64,000 nt of DNA from the NCBI GenBank assembly GCA_028274465.1, contig CM051455.1:133458096-133522095 (forward strand), read 5' to 3'. Shown one piece after another: positions 48,536-62,091 of the stretch. The translations under genes and the position numbers were made by a program. The notes under the pieces are model-generated. The model was not told where the DNA came from. It saw only the letters and a list, made by a program, of their open reading frames with translations, and ran no database searches. Positions within the stretch are counted from its first letter, which is position 1. Every line of letters starts with the position of its first letter. The DNA comes from Plantago ovata. Lineage: Eukaryota; Streptophyta; Magnoliopsida; Lamiales; Plantaginaceae.

Positions 48536-48845
48536 TTAAAAAAGTGTAAGTATGAAGGAAATAACTCATTGATAAATTAAAGTTAGAAGATAATATGAGT
48601 ATTTTTATTTCTAATGTAGAAATATTGGGAGTATATATAATGCAATGTAAAAAATTGATAACTAAAATTGATAACTGACTTTTGGGAGTTCCGCCCAAAG
48701 AGTGGATGCCGAGTCCCCTTCATGATGTTTGGGAGTCCTACTGGCGTGACCACCCGAATGTCTAGTGTCGTTCCTTGCTATATCTCTGATTGTACATGTT
48801 TTATATTCAATTGTGTATGTACTAACACGGATCTTTGTATTGCAG

Positions 48846-50649
48846 ATGCCACGACCCAGGAGGCCACGATACATGACCCCGCAGTCCCAGAGGGATTATA
48901 CCGACGGATCGGAGACCGATCAGGGCTCCCCTACTGTTTCAGGGACTCCACCTGGGTCGAGCAGGGGATCGACTCCTCATTCCTCCCTCCACGACCCGTG
49001 GGCCCACGTTCCAGACGACGGTTGTCCCTTTCAAAGGCCGGAAGATGGTCTTATGTGGAATGGTCGCCCTGTCCTTTACCCCAATGGAGAGAAGTAAGTA
49101 TTAGGCATTAACTGATTTACGAACTTTTAATATATATATACCGAACTAACCTTGTCACTATTGACTTACCTGTTCTTCACAGGTTGTATGGGGAGCACGC
49201 TGCTAAAGTACTCAGTTCGATAATACGGAACAGAATGGTCCCACCGCAAGAGGGTGGCAGCCAGTGGCATTGCATCCCGGACCAAATTAAGGGAGAGCTC
49301 TTCGAGGAGCTGAGGGTGAGTTAATATATGCATGTTTAAATACCATGTTTTTACATTCCGTTCGACCGCTATGCATGCGAGGGTAGGCGGCGCCCTCTTA
49401 TATGTCGGACCGCATATTTATGTATGGTTAGGCGGCACCCATTATATGCTTGACCGCGTTTAGAACTAGAATGGATAGGCGGCATCCATTACGTGTAGAC
49501 CGTTCATGCATGATGGGTAGGCGGCGTCCTTATTTGTTTGTAGATGACTGTTAACAACCCGATATACCTGAATAGATGTTGTTTTCCCTTGTTATATATT
49601 TGATACATGTTAGCTCCCCTTGTTATACTTGAATGTTTTTTAAGTATTCACCAACGTATGTGTTTCGATGTTTATTTGTAATTGTGTAGAAAGAATTCTT
49701 CCTTCCGAAAGCATTGCTGATGGATCTCTGGTGGAGCTTCAACTCTCACGGTAGTGCCCTTTACAAGTGCATGGTTCATAGCCTGAAGAAAATGTGGAAA
49801 GAAGACCGTCCACGTACCAGTGATTGGCCCGGAGATGCAATTTGGGAGGCGTGGAAGGTGTATTGGGTTGACGCGAGAGTCCAGGCGCAGGCTGACCAGA
49901 ACACTGAGAACCGGAAGAAGCAGCCGAATGATGGGACACGTACCCTGGTGACACACCGTTTTGGCTCTGAGTCGATCGCTACAGCACATGTGAGGCAGAA
50001 GGTAAGTATATTAACTTTGTGAATTCATCATTCTTATACTTGTTATTTACTTGCATTTCGAACTTTCAAACTAAGTATATGATGCTTTCATGTGTCATTC
50101 AGTTGAAGGATAAGGAGAGTCTCCTATTCACCTTGTTCTCGAGATCACAGAAGGCCAAGGACGGACAGTGGTTGTGTGACGAGGCCAAAACAATTGCGGT
50201 AAGTATCTACAATACATGTGTTTATTAAATACTGATGATTTCATAACTAATTAACAACATAACTAACACCTTATACTCTTGATTTATAATTTCAGACGGC
50301 CTACGAGGACAGGATTCGTGATCAGGATCTCACTGTTGAGGAAATGAATGCCATTTTCCTCGAGGTGAATCCTCCAGACGAGAAGGGCCGTCGCTTGGGA
50401 CTTGGGAGTGCAGCAGCCGTCCCTGAATTGGACTCGAGGCCGACTCGTCGTTCCCGTGCCAGTACATCTTCATCATCTTCAGCAGCAGCAGCAGCTTCCG
50501 CTCGAGAGCAGACCCTCTTACTTCAGTTGCAGGAGAGGGATGAGGAGGTGAAGAGGCTAGCTGCGAAGCAGGCTCAATATGATAATATGTTTGCTCAGCT
50601 GTATGCGAAGCTGGGGATGGATCCACCTTCCCCACCTACCTCTCCATGA
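48846..50649 (+). CDS. TNPA-like plant transposon protein (Transposase_24, Ptta/En/Spm)
   Basis: Five coding exons join in frame: 48846-49093, 49183-49315, 49690-50001, 50103-50198 and 50296-50649, giving 380 aa without a stop. A non-coding leader exon probably ends at the donor near 47885. The N-terminus is basic and Pro/Ser-rich. The middle contains NTENRKKQP and KEFFLPKALLMDLWWSF, followed by THRFGSESIA and RSQKAKDGQW. These blocks match the order of the Transposase_24 family: an NRxKQ motif, a G-S-x-S stretch, then a KxGxW motif and ERY-like helix. A Ser/Ala run and the coiled coil LLLQLQERDEEVKRLAAKQA close the protein. Such proteins are thought to bind subterminal repeats rather than cut DNA. 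The gene looks intact and may be expressed. Confidence 0.82.
49384..49525 (+). repeat. Intronic TAGGCGGC minisatellite
   Basis: TAGGCGGC occurs at 49384, 49429, 49476 and 49518, spaced 42-47 bp, and alternates with GACCG(C/T). Each TAGGCGGC is preceded by GG(n) and followed by CC, so every unit could form a short stem. It lies in intron 2 of the CACTA gene. Confidence 0.75.
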
Positions 50650-50884
50650 TCCCCTATCCTTTTCGACTCTATTTACTATTTTCTACATGAATACTGTGTA
50701 CACTATGATATTATTTTGGATTAGTATTGTGTACGTATGATTATTATTATATGTATGGAGGGTTTTAGTACATTTATTATGATTTTTTTGAATTATTTTT
50801 TGGTTTATTTGGTCTATAGAATTTCTGTAACATGTTGCTTAACTTAACAGGTTGCATTTGATTTTGAATCTCATTATTATATAC

Positions 50885-50917
<33 letters not shown>

Positions 50918-51101
50918 TTAGCAACCGATGGGCTCATCCGTCGCTATATACAGTGACGGATAAGGCGACCAACGATTTTGCGACGACAAATTTATCCGTC
51001 GCTAAAAACACCGATCGGTCGCTGGCGGTATTTAGTGACCGATCGGCCGATTTTAGCGACGGATGGTTCCGTCGCTAAAATCGGTATATCTTGTAGTGAT
51101 A

Positions 51102-51798
51102 ATATATAAATTATTTTTTTCAATATTGATTATAGTTAATATGAGGGCAAACAAATCATTGTTAAAGATAACATATTAATGAGAATCTTGTGTAGAAGTA
51201 GCTTATGTTAAATTTGTCATTTAAAAAAAAAAACACAATCCGTACATATCATATATGGAGAGATTACTATTCAATTTTAACAATGATGAGTAATTATACA
51301 CGTTTCATTATTCCCCTTTTTTTATTGTTGAAAATAATGTTGATTGAAAAGTTTATTGGGAGTGAAATCTATGGACACTTAGTTACGGATATATTTGAAT
51401 GTTTGTTGGACAATTTAATTGTTGACCGTTGAAAGTTGTAAGAAATCCTGATTCTCCAGCTTAACAACCGCCCAACACTAAACCAATTCACAATCAACAA
51501 TCACAAACAAAGAATGAACAAGCTCACCAACAAACCAGAGAAAACTGTAAACAGTAGCGAACACAAGGATTTACGTGGTTCGATCAGAATGATCTACATC
51601 CACGGGAACGGCACCAACAATCTTACTATGGAGAAATAGAAATACAGATACAAGAGTTTAGCCTCTTTTCACAGCCTTTCCTCTCTCTGATTTCCTACTC
51701 TCTAAGCTCACTTCTCTCTCTGTGTGTTTACATAATTGAAAAGATAAGAATGAATGAGTTTGCTTGCAAGCCAAGCAACAATAGCCTTATATACTCAA
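51102..51798 (-). repeat. LTR-like fragment
   Basis: From about 51430 the text AAGGATTTACGTGGTTCGAT, followed by CTACATCCACGGG, matches a phrase common in plant copia-type LTR and leader sequences. I could not find both ends or a target duplication, so it is a probable degraded LTR. The first 330 bp show nothing recognisable. Confidence 0.4.
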
Positions 51799-51813
51799 AG
51801 TGGATTTGACTTT

Positions 51814-51974
51814 ACCAATGAGGTCTAGCTCAATTGGTTAGACTGAGGTGTCACGACACTATAGAGGTCATAGGTTCAATTCTCGCCAAGTGCGGAATTA
51901 TTTATAGTTTATTACTAGCTTTGTAATGCTACTTGTAAAATTGTAATTGTTCGATTATTAAAAAAAAAAAAGAG
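51814..51974 (+). mobile_element. tRNA-derived SINE, family 1, copy B
   Basis: It carries GGTCTAGCTCAATTGGTTAG (A-box) and ATAGGTTCAATTCTCG (B-box), shares the body through AGTTTATTACTAGCTTTGTA with copy A at 34131-34248, and ends in a 12-A run. It has about 24 bp near the tail that copy A lacks. Imperfect target duplications AGTGGATTTGACTTT and AGTGGATTTGCCTTT lie at 51799-51813 and 51975-51989. Confidence 0.88.
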
Positions 51975-51989
51975 AGTGGATTTGCCTTT

Positions 51990-52167
51990 CTCATCTAATC
52001 ATTAAGGCAGTTGAGAGAGTTGAGTTGCAAGCTGTAGCTGCAACAAACTTTTCCGCGCTTTGGATTAGTTGAGTAATCCTGGCCTTTTAACTCAAGCAAG
52101 TAATCTGGACCTTCCACGTTGCATATAGACTTGAGCTTAAAACCTCACAAAACTCTATTATTTATAC
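51990..52167. other. Continuation of LTR-like DNA
   Basis: Probably the remainder of the degraded LTR-like sequence split by the SINE; nothing else seen. Confidence 0.3.
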
Positions 52168-52255
52168 GGTGTGTTTCAATTGGAGTTGATCTGTTGTGTT
52201 TAAGTGATCTGCATTTTGATGCACATTGACTTGCACATTTTGAAACACAACTCAT
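52168..52255 (+). repeat. Dispersed repeat, partner of 5205-5300
   Basis: GTGTGTTTCAATTGGAGTTG, GTTGTGTTT and CTGCATTTTGATGCAC appear in the same order as on the minus strand at 5205-5300. Confidence 0.4.
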
Positions 52256-52276
52256 GGTGTCATATGCACGCATTTT

Positions 52277-53499
52277 TGTTGGAAAAATTCGTATTCACGC
52301 GGGAATGTGAGAGTTGGAAGATTGAACAAGAGAGAATGTTGTTAATATCATATAACAATAATAGAAACAAACTTGTATAGAATCAAACTTGTACAAAGAC
52401 ATATGTCAATACATAACAATAATCAACTTTACAATGTAAACTTCCCTGAATGTTGATTCATCCATAAGCATTCCTTTGTACTCCACGAGAACCAAGCATT
52501 ATGGACGCAGAATTCCATGTCTTCAAGCAACTTCAGAATGGTAACAAGTAACAAGAAATGGCGAGTAGAGTCGATAGTTTGACTATATCTCCTTAAGACA
52601 AGATTGTCCCGCTCATGGTGCTTACGAGATCATGGCAATAGTCTCCCAGGACAAAACTACTCTTAAGACGGCTAAGCAGCACTACAATAGCCGAATCTAT
52701 CAAACTTACTTTGAGTATGAACAGTACAGAAGAGCAAAGAGGGAGAATGAGATGAGTTTGCAAGTATCTCAAGTATATGCAAGTGTCTCAAGTATTTGCC
52801 AGTATGTTTGAATAAATGAATTTTTCTCCTATTTATACAACAAATGCACCCTCTCCCAAGTGTTACAACCCTTCCAAGTTGTGTCTAAATCATCATCCAG
52901 ATGATTTTAAGACGAATGGATGTGTCCTATCACAATTTAAGGGATGTATCTCTTCATGAAACCTCTTGAAAATTCGCCACTGCCGAAAAGGTACGACCCT
53001 GTTCGCAATGCTGCAGCATTGCCTTAGTGTTGTTGTTGCAAAGATTTTACAGTGAGTTAGGAACCGCAATGCTGTAGCATTCATTTCATAATGATGCAGC
53101 GACGTTTACTTGATATCAATGCTGCAGCGCTCTATACATCAATGCTGCAGCGAAGCTTTACAGTAAGTTTAGACAATATCAATGATGCATCATTCTATAA
53201 ACTTTGATGCTTCAAGAGTTCCTTTTCTCAAAACTTGGATTTTCAAGTGGTTTTCGATATACGCTTGCTCTTTAACTCGAATTTTAGCACAATGGGACAT
53301 TCACCCATGTGTGTATGAATGACTTAATTCATTCAAGTATTGATCAACTCACTTATGCATTAATCACCCTTTCACCCCAAGGGATTTTAGTGACTTAACG
53401 CGTTTTAGTGACACACGATCACGAAACCGTGTTGGACGCCCTTAGACCAATACAACGAACGAATTGAAAGCTCATTCGTATTTACTAAAATTCCCAACA
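52277..53499 (-). mobile_element. Solo LTR, 1,223 bp
   Basis: It starts TGTTGGAAAAATTCG and ends AAAATTCCCAACA, i.e. TG...CA with TGTTGG/CCAACA terminal inverts. The 5-bp duplication ATTTT lies on both sides (52272-52276 and 53500-53504). No internal retroelement sequence is present, as expected after recombination between two LTRs. A minus-strand TATAAATAGGAG at about 52831-52842 looks like its TATA box, which sets the orientation. The U3-like part holds several AATGCTGCAGC copies. Confidence 0.85.
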
Positions 53500-53504
53500 A
53501 TTTT

Positions 53505-55549
53505 AACACTACATATTTCACCGGTTAATTAAAAAGATACATTATCAAATATATTTTCTAGTTAGGGGTCAAAATCCTCCAAATGTGAGCATGTAACTGT
53601 GTTCTAAACTTGTGTAGCAGCTTTGACTTGTGATTTGTGATTTGTGAATCCTTGTGTTCTTGATTTTGTTTAGGGTTCGACCGCGTATCGAGATACAGAG
53701 AGAGACACATGACATGTACGGTCACACAACACAACACTGCCGGTCCACTTGTATATTCCATGCTCTTAATTATTCCCGACTTTTAGAAGTGACACCCGGG
53801 GTCCGGTATGCCAAGAAAAGATGAGTGGTACTATAAATGATACTCCTCAGTACTCAGTAGTAATAATTCCATTCGAGATCCACTTAAACTTCCTACTCCG
53901 TTCCATAGTCAATCTCTCATAGTCTCATGTTACTCATTTTGACTTTTGGAGCCAAGTAAGAGTTGTATTTGTTCGTAACTCTTCTATATTTTATCGGTGG
54001 TATTAAATATCGAAAATACAAATAATAATACAATCTCTATGATACGATAAATACTTGGTGAGTAACTATAAAGCCAAACAAGTATGGTCTCCAAATAAAA
54101 CGGATAATGTCACACTAGAATTATATCAAATCGATTAGTGATCCTGTCGACTTACAATTATACCACTAATAAGTTGATAATAAAATAGAAACACTTGATA
54201 AATTTTTACTACTACAGTATATCTCATAATATTTCATCAACAATATCTCATTTTCTCTTCTCCCTACATTAATTTGGTCACATTGGATCCTATAAATTCT
54301 GTCTATTTTGGCCCATTTATCATTTAATTCTCTTTATAATAAGTTCATTTGTACAAATTTTATCTCATTCTACAAGCAATTCCGAAAAAACATCCAAAAA
54401 TTTATTTGACTTGGATGAGGGAGCATGTTCTTGAAAGCAACCATAATATTAATAGTATCCACATTATGCACAATAATAATAATATGGTGTTGCCCATTTC
54501 AAATTGACTTCCATCAAGAAGCAGAGAATAGATAAAGACAGATGAAATGGGCCAAATTAATTCACCGCTTCAGCGTTACTTAAATTGGGGGAACAAGAAA
54601 GCTGCTTGTCAGTGTATAGCTTGCCTAGCATGCTTCACTTCACTTCACATAAATATAGTACTAGCTCCTTTTTTTCATCATCTTCTTCTTCACAATCTCC
54701 TGCTAAAAACAAAACCATCCAACTTTAATGGGTTGCAACACTTTTCACTTTTGTTTTTGCTAAGGAAAGAAAAGGTGAAACTTTCTGTAACATAGAAAGT
54801 ATAGGTCACATTTGATTGCTTTGTTGTTCTAGCTGCAATTCTTGATCCGGGTTAGGTTTTTCTTTAAAAAAAAAACCCAACAAAAACTGAGTAGTTGCTT
54901 TACAAAAGGTCATTGTAGCTGCAAATCTTGATCCGGGTTTCTCAAAGGTCACATTTTTGTTTAAAGGTAGCTTTGGATTCTTTCCTTTTAGTAATTTTCT
55001 TCCTTCTTTGAGGTTTGTTTTCTTGTGTTTCGAACAAGTGTTTGGGTTTGGTTAGGTTTATTTATTTTTACATGGAGAGTGGCTTTTGGGTTGTGTCTTC
55101 AATATACTTGTAGTGTACTAGTACTAGTAATATTTTGATTTTTTGGTTTGCTCAATTTGTTGTTGTCATTATTTTTACAGCACATGCTTATGCTCATCAT
55201 GCTGTTGTTTTTTTTCCTTTTGATCATTCTTTACTGTTCCTCCTCATTAGTCTCTCTCTTTCTCTCTTAATGTTTGATTTCCCAAATCTAATAGTACTAC
55301 TAATTCATTATTGCATATAGTATTATTATTAAGTAGGCTATTAATTTAATTCATCTTCTTTTTGCAGGCTTGGTTAGCAAGGATATACGGGGAGAAGATG
55401 CTTCTTGTCTACCGGTTTACCGTTTGATTCAACTCATACCGAGAAAGCAAAGCATATGCTGTTTTCTGTTTCAGGTAGTATAGAGTATGAATTGAGCTGC
55501 TTAAAATTTATTATATTGCACATGTTTGGTGCATATTCCTTCATTTATT
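53505..55549. other. Intergenic and probable 5' leader of the NPY gene
   Basis: A Stowaway-like half end (CTACTCCGTTCCATAG) lies at about 53896-53911 without a clear partner. From about 54650 on the sequence looks like the transcribed leader of the NPY gene: pyrimidine-rich tracts, and a likely acceptor TTTTTGCAG near 55368. No separate gene is seen. Confidence 0.4.
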
Positions 55550-56100
55550 TATTAGATTTGGAACTTGAACCCTCTTTTCCCCTTTTCAGTGAATGAATCT
55601 TTATGCCATGTATTACACATTGTAGCAGTATGCATTATCTCTAGTCTTTCATTTGTTTACAACATTTGGAACTTGAACCCTTTTAGACCTAGCTCTTTGT
55701 CCCTTTTTATCTCCCCTGGATAAGTGAATCTTTATCTGAAGAAGAGTATGAATAAGCTGTGTGTATGGTGCATTTTGTGGCTGTTTTAAGGCAATAGCTT
55801 TGTGTACCATTTGGAACAAGAACCCTTTTAGACCTAGTAGCTCTTTGTCTCTTTTTTATTTTCTCCTTTGCTCAAGTGAATCTTTATGTGAAGAAGAATA
55901 TGAATAGGCTGTTTTAGGGGAGTAGTTTGTTAACACCATTTGGAACTTTGAACTCTTTAGAGCTACTAGCTATTGTCCCTTTTTCCCTCTTTTGGTTAAG
56001 TGAATCTTTATGTGAAGAAGAATCTGATCAATAGGCTGTATATGGTGTGCATTTGTGCTAGTGGCAATAGTTTAGTCTGTAAGTCTGTTGTTGATGTCTC
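55550..56100 (+). repeat. Imperfect tandem repeats in the NPY leader region
   Basis: A unit starting TTTGGAAC(TTG/AAG)AACCC, followed by CTCTTTGTC and AAGTGAATCTTTATGTGAAG, recurs about four times (near 55557, 55665, 55810 and 55939), spaced roughly 108-145 bp. Confidence 0.7.
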
Positions 56101-56566
56101 CTTAGCTGACGAGGCAAGTCCGTAGTCCGTGGGCTTTGCCGTCGAACAAGGAAACAATGACATCTCTTCCAATTGAAGTGAACTCATTTCTTTAAGAGCT
56201 TGCTGACTAAAATATAGTACTACTAGTATATGTGCATTAGTGCTTAAACCTCATTCTATATTCTCACCCTGGAAATTGGTTTCTGTCAAGATTCGGTCTT
56301 ACGAAGCATATATCCCCTTCCTCTCTTTGAGATCTCACTAGCTACTTTCCTATTGTAGTTCAAGAAACTTGGTCCCCACAGCCAATCACTCTCTTTATAT
56401 TTTCAGGGGCTCCTTTTCTTAGTTCCATTTCTGTCAGATGCTTCGGGATGTATGCAAATGAGTGAATCGATAAGGCGTAGTGCATTTTGCTGCTGGTGAA
56501 GTTGAGTAGTGGTGAAGCATAGCTTTGAAGTCAAAAGGAATTAAAACAGATCTGTGAGTTGGCAAG

Positions 56567-59500
56567 ATGAAGTACATGAAGCTTGGATCCAAACCAGATT
56601 CATTTCAGACGGACGCTAGTAACACAAGGTAAAAATCTTATCAACCATGTTTTTATCGATTACCGGATTTTTTTTTTTTTTCTTCTTTTTTTTTGGCTCT
56701 GTTACATATGCAGTCTGGTAATTTCATTTTTCACTTATTGCTTACTTAAAAATCTTGCTGTTATTATGTCAATTCTCAACCTTCTCCACTCCTTAATCAC
56801 TGCATCTTAAGTTATGCTTACTGCTTAGTCCAAGAACTTTGTTTGCCTTTTTTCCAACTACAATAGATTACACTTCATTGGTTGGTTTTGGAAAGGGGGG
56901 TCTGAGTTTTTTGTTACTACTCTATTGCACACTGGAATCACCTATAGTTGTATTTTTGGTCCTCACTCCCTGTGTAACCTGGGGCTTGTGAGATGTTCTT
57001 GCACACAACACATGATACCAAAATGCTGAATTTGGCAGGTTTTCATGTTTAGACTGTCTCCCCCTTCACCCCCCCTCCCCCCTCCTTCTTCAACCCCCCA
57101 AACTGAAGTATACCTTGAGAGGACGAACATGTACTTACTTTTGCTTCAAATTCAATGTATTTGGCTATACAAAGATCCCAAGAATACTTAACTACCAATA
57201 GGGTTCCCTTAAATCAGGTTGATTATACTCACAGTAGTAAAGACTGAACTCACTGAAGTTACTAGCAATTCTTGTTTCATTTACTAATTACATTCCAAAA
57301 TGAGTTCACATCTTTTAGTGTTTCGCTCTGCTGAGAGCTACCTCAGTTTATCCATGTGAGATTTTATTTTCTAGAGCTAACGCATTATACTTTTATCTGC
57401 AGATATGTGGCGTCTGAGTTGGCGGCAGACTTTGTTGTGCATGTAGGTGACACGAAATTTTATCTGCACAAGGTAGGTCACTGTTACATCATAATCTTAC
57501 TATACATCATAAATCATTTCATTGGAAGTAGATTAATCCAAACTAGAATGAATGTTTGTACCTTGTGAACTGATGGTATTAATTTGCTCCTAATGCACAA
57601 CAGTTTCCACTTCTCTCCAAAAGTGCTCGGTTGCAGAAAATAGTTTCCTCTGCTAAGGAAGGAACTGGTGATGAGGTCCAGATACCTGATATTCCAGGAG
57701 GTTCCAGTGCTTTTGAAATATGTGCCAAGTTCTGTTACGGAATGACAATCACCCTGAATGCTTATAATGTTGTTGCTGCACGATGTGCAGCTGAATACCT
57801 GGAAATGCATGAGGCTGTAGAGAAAGGTAACTTTATCTACAAAGTCGATGTTTTCCTGAGCTCTACCCTTTTCAGGAGCTGGAAAGACTCAATTGTAGTT
57901 CTTCAGACTACAAAAGCCTTGCTACCTTTGACTGAGGAGCTAAAGCTCGTTAGCCAGTGTATCGATGCTGTAGCATCTAGGGCGTCGGTTGACATCTCAA
58001 AGGTCGATTGGTCCTATGCCTATAATCGCAAAAAGATTCCTGAGGAAAACAGAATTGATCTTTCTGGAAATGGGATCAGGAGCCGAATGGTTCCAAGTGA
58101 TTGGTGGGTTGAAGACTTATGTGAGCTTGACATAGATTTTTACAAGCGGGTTATTGTTGCCATAAAAAACAAAGGCGCTATATCTAGTGAAGTTGTGGGA
58201 GAAGCTTTAAAAGCTTACGCTTACCAAAAGTTGCCTGGCTCTAACAAGGGTGTGATCAAACAAAAGGATGTTTTAAAATTCAGGACCATACTGGAAACAA
58301 TTGTGTGGCTTTTGCCGAAAGAAAAAGGCGCAGTCTCTTGTAGTTTCCTGCTGAAGTTGTTAAAAGGAGCCATTTTAGGCGAATCAGGAGAAATGGTGAA
58401 AATGGAGCTGGTAAAAAGAATAGGGCACCAATTGGAAGAGGCTTCAGTTAATGATCTGCTGATTAGAGCTAAGGAGAATGAACCAATGATGTACGATGTA
58501 AATATAGTCCAGAAAATACTCGAAGAATTTAGGACTAAGGATAGAAATGCAGAAATAGAAATGGAAAATGGGAGTGAGAGTGGGATCTTATCTGAAGCTT
58601 CAAAGCATATGGTGGCAAAGCTTGTTGATGGTTATCTTGCTGAAATTGCAAAGGATCCTAATTTGCCCCTAGCCTTGTTCATTTCCACTGCAGAGATGGT
58701 CTCCGGCTTTTCGCGACCCGCACATGATGGTTTATATCGAGCCATTGACACTTATCTCAAGGTACAATTTTATTCAATAAGAAATAACTTATTTGCTGTG
58801 TCTTTCAACATTTCATCTCACTCGAATATCATTACCCTTGACATTATTGGTAAGTTAGATCAGTATGTTATATTCTGTACATGTTCTGCACTATGCTAGA
58901 ATTTGTTACCAGTTTATGTTACTTGGATGTGAGATTCGTACGAGAGGGGACTCAGGAACTTTAACACAACATATATCTGCGTACTTTTGCTCAAGCTATG
59001 CCATTACTAATTTACAGGAAACAAAAGATTCAAACAGAAAGCCAAGAAGTTTATTTTCGATTTATTTTCCTACTTATTAGCAATTGCTTTTGTAGAACAT
59101 GCTATAGTGGAATTCGGGAACATGTATGAACTATGAACACACGGTCTTAAATGCAACTTCTGTTGCATCCTCATGCTAATGTTGTTGGACAAAACATGTG
59201 TTTCGGAATCTGGGTGCTTAGAATTACAACCCTTCACTTTTTGCATTTGGAAGGTCATTCTTAGTTCTTACACCAAAACACTTTCTTATTTTCGACCAAA
59301 TCAAGTGATTTTAGCCAGAGTTTCTGAAAACATGAGGGTCTACAAAATTTTACTCACACATAGTAATTCGACGAGTTGCATATAAGATATAACCGGGCTT
59401 CTATGTTATTATCCCGTATGCATGTAAACACACACAGCATTTGCAAGAATCCACATACACTGGACTGACACGTGTTTTGAATGCAGGAGCATACTGGCAT

Positions 59501-60014
59501 CAGCAAGAGTGAGAGGAAAAGAATATGCCGACTAATGGACTGTAAGAAACTCTCAGCCGATGCATCCATGCATGCAGTTCAAAACGAGAGACTCCCCTTG
59601 CGTGTAGTTGTACAAGTGCTCTTCTTCGAGCAAGTCCGGGCTGCTGCTTCATCTGGCAGTAGCACACCTGATATGCCAAAAGCAATTAAAGACCTCAACT
59701 CGTGCTCGTCCAGGTCAGCAACGACTACCAACGACGAGGACTGGGATGGCATGGCTTCTGCAGAAGAACTTAGAACACTTAGAGGAGAGCTTGCTGCCCT
59801 TAGGATAGAGAATGGTGGAGACAGTCGAAACAGCAATGCGGATAAAGCTGTGTTTGGTAAGATGAAAGGACTTGTCATGTCGAGGAAGATCTTTTCGAAG
59901 GTCTGGTCAGGTAAAGGGAATCAGGCGGAGACTAGCGGGTCAGATTCGTCTGAGAGCCTCGGGTCGGGTAACCCGGATGAGGCTGTGAAGAGAGGGAGAA
60001 GTTCTGTCTCCTAG
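56567..60014 (+). CDS. BTB/POZ and NPH3 domain protein, NPY type
   Basis: Four coding exons (56567-56628, 57403-57472, 57604-58761, 59487-60014) join in frame to about 605 aa; NPY1 is 571. The start MKYMKLGSKPDSFQ is typical. The BTB domain (about 25-130) includes FVVHVGDTKFYLHKFPLLSK, IPDIPGG and FEICAKFCYGMTITLNAYNV. The NPH3 domain follows, with DWWVEDLCELDIDFYKRVI, then HDGLYRAIDTYLK, KRICRLMDCKKLSADA and HAVQNERLPLRVVVQVLFFE. The C-terminus is Ser-rich with KIFSKVWSGKGN. NPY proteins act at the plasma membrane with PINOID-class kinases in auxin-dependent organ formation, probably as CUL3 adaptor-like scaffolds. Upstream leader introns are likely. A deleted duplicate lies at 62092 onward. 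Confidence 0.93.
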
Positions 60015-61274
<1,260 letters not shown>

Positions 61275-62091
61275 TTCAACTCAATTTTGATGGGTATGTT
61301 TTGGAGGTGTAGTTTTGTAAAGTAGTACGGTCTACACTGTACAGTGCTGAAATGGTTATGTTGTTAGCTTTCGTTTCGGTGTTTTTGTCATGTGTTGTGT
61401 TATTCTGGTTATAAAAGAGTTGGATTTTGGTTACGAAAGATAGTTCAGATAACGAAAGATAAAACGAAGAGGGCGAGAGAAAAACTCAATATATCATTAC
61501 AAAGGAAAAAGTATTTGAGAGTTTGGTTGCCTAGGGGATGCCTTATTAATCTCCCTTTCACGGTATTGGCAGAGTCTGATTTTGTCTCAAGAGTCTGCCT
61601 TGTACTGTTTGTACAACCTACTTGTGTTAAGTAGTTATATATACCTGTCTCTACATTTGTTTCTTTTGGCTTCTTGTTGCGTATATATTCATTTTTGCTG
61701 CAAGCTCTATACCTTTTGAGAAGGTATCAGAGGATGCTTAGTGGGTTTTTGTGACATTAGAGGATAAATTTGCTCTCCTAAAAGGCAGATCAGGTACTTG
61801 CATTGGGTTTATTCTTCGAAGATTTTTGTGACAACCATGGTACATGCTGGTGTCTTGATTGATCTCTGTAGTTTCTGTATCAGGTTGTAGCTAGAGTTGA
61901 TTTTGCTATGTATTGGTTTGGATTGTTTTCCTGTATTAGGTTCTAAAATGAGGTGCTGTTCGACTACTCTATAAGACATTAGTATGTTCTAAATGAGCTG
62001 CTGTTCCAGTGCCCTAACACAATTGTATACTCTATATGAGGTGTTCTTCGACTACTGTAACACATTATGTTCTATAAGACATTAGTATTGT
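61275..62091. other. Intergenic, no gene seen
   Basis: No recognisable gene. Phrases such as GTTCTAAATGAG(C/G)TGCTGTTC recur two or three times near 61940-62050, suggesting a small local repeat. Confidence 0.4.

Larger units (their letters stand above)
47285..51098 (+). mobile_element. CACTA (En/Spm) element 2 with a Transposase_24-type gene
   Basis: The 3,814-bp element begins CACTACAAGAAAACAGC and ends GGTATATCTTGTAGTG. It is flanked by the 3-bp duplication ATA (47282-47284 and 51099-51101). Subterminal arrays of AGCGACGGATG/CATCCGTCGCT fill about 400 bp at the left end and 170 bp at the right. It carries one five-exon gene of the TNPA-like (Transposase_24, PF03004) class. The catalytic TNPD/Transposase_21 ORF is absent, so the element depends on another for excision. 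Confidence 0.94.

Noticed and set aside
53896..54420. Another Stowaway-like MITE
   Set aside because: One end (CTACTCCGTTCC) is seen, but no convincing inverted partner or TA pair was found.
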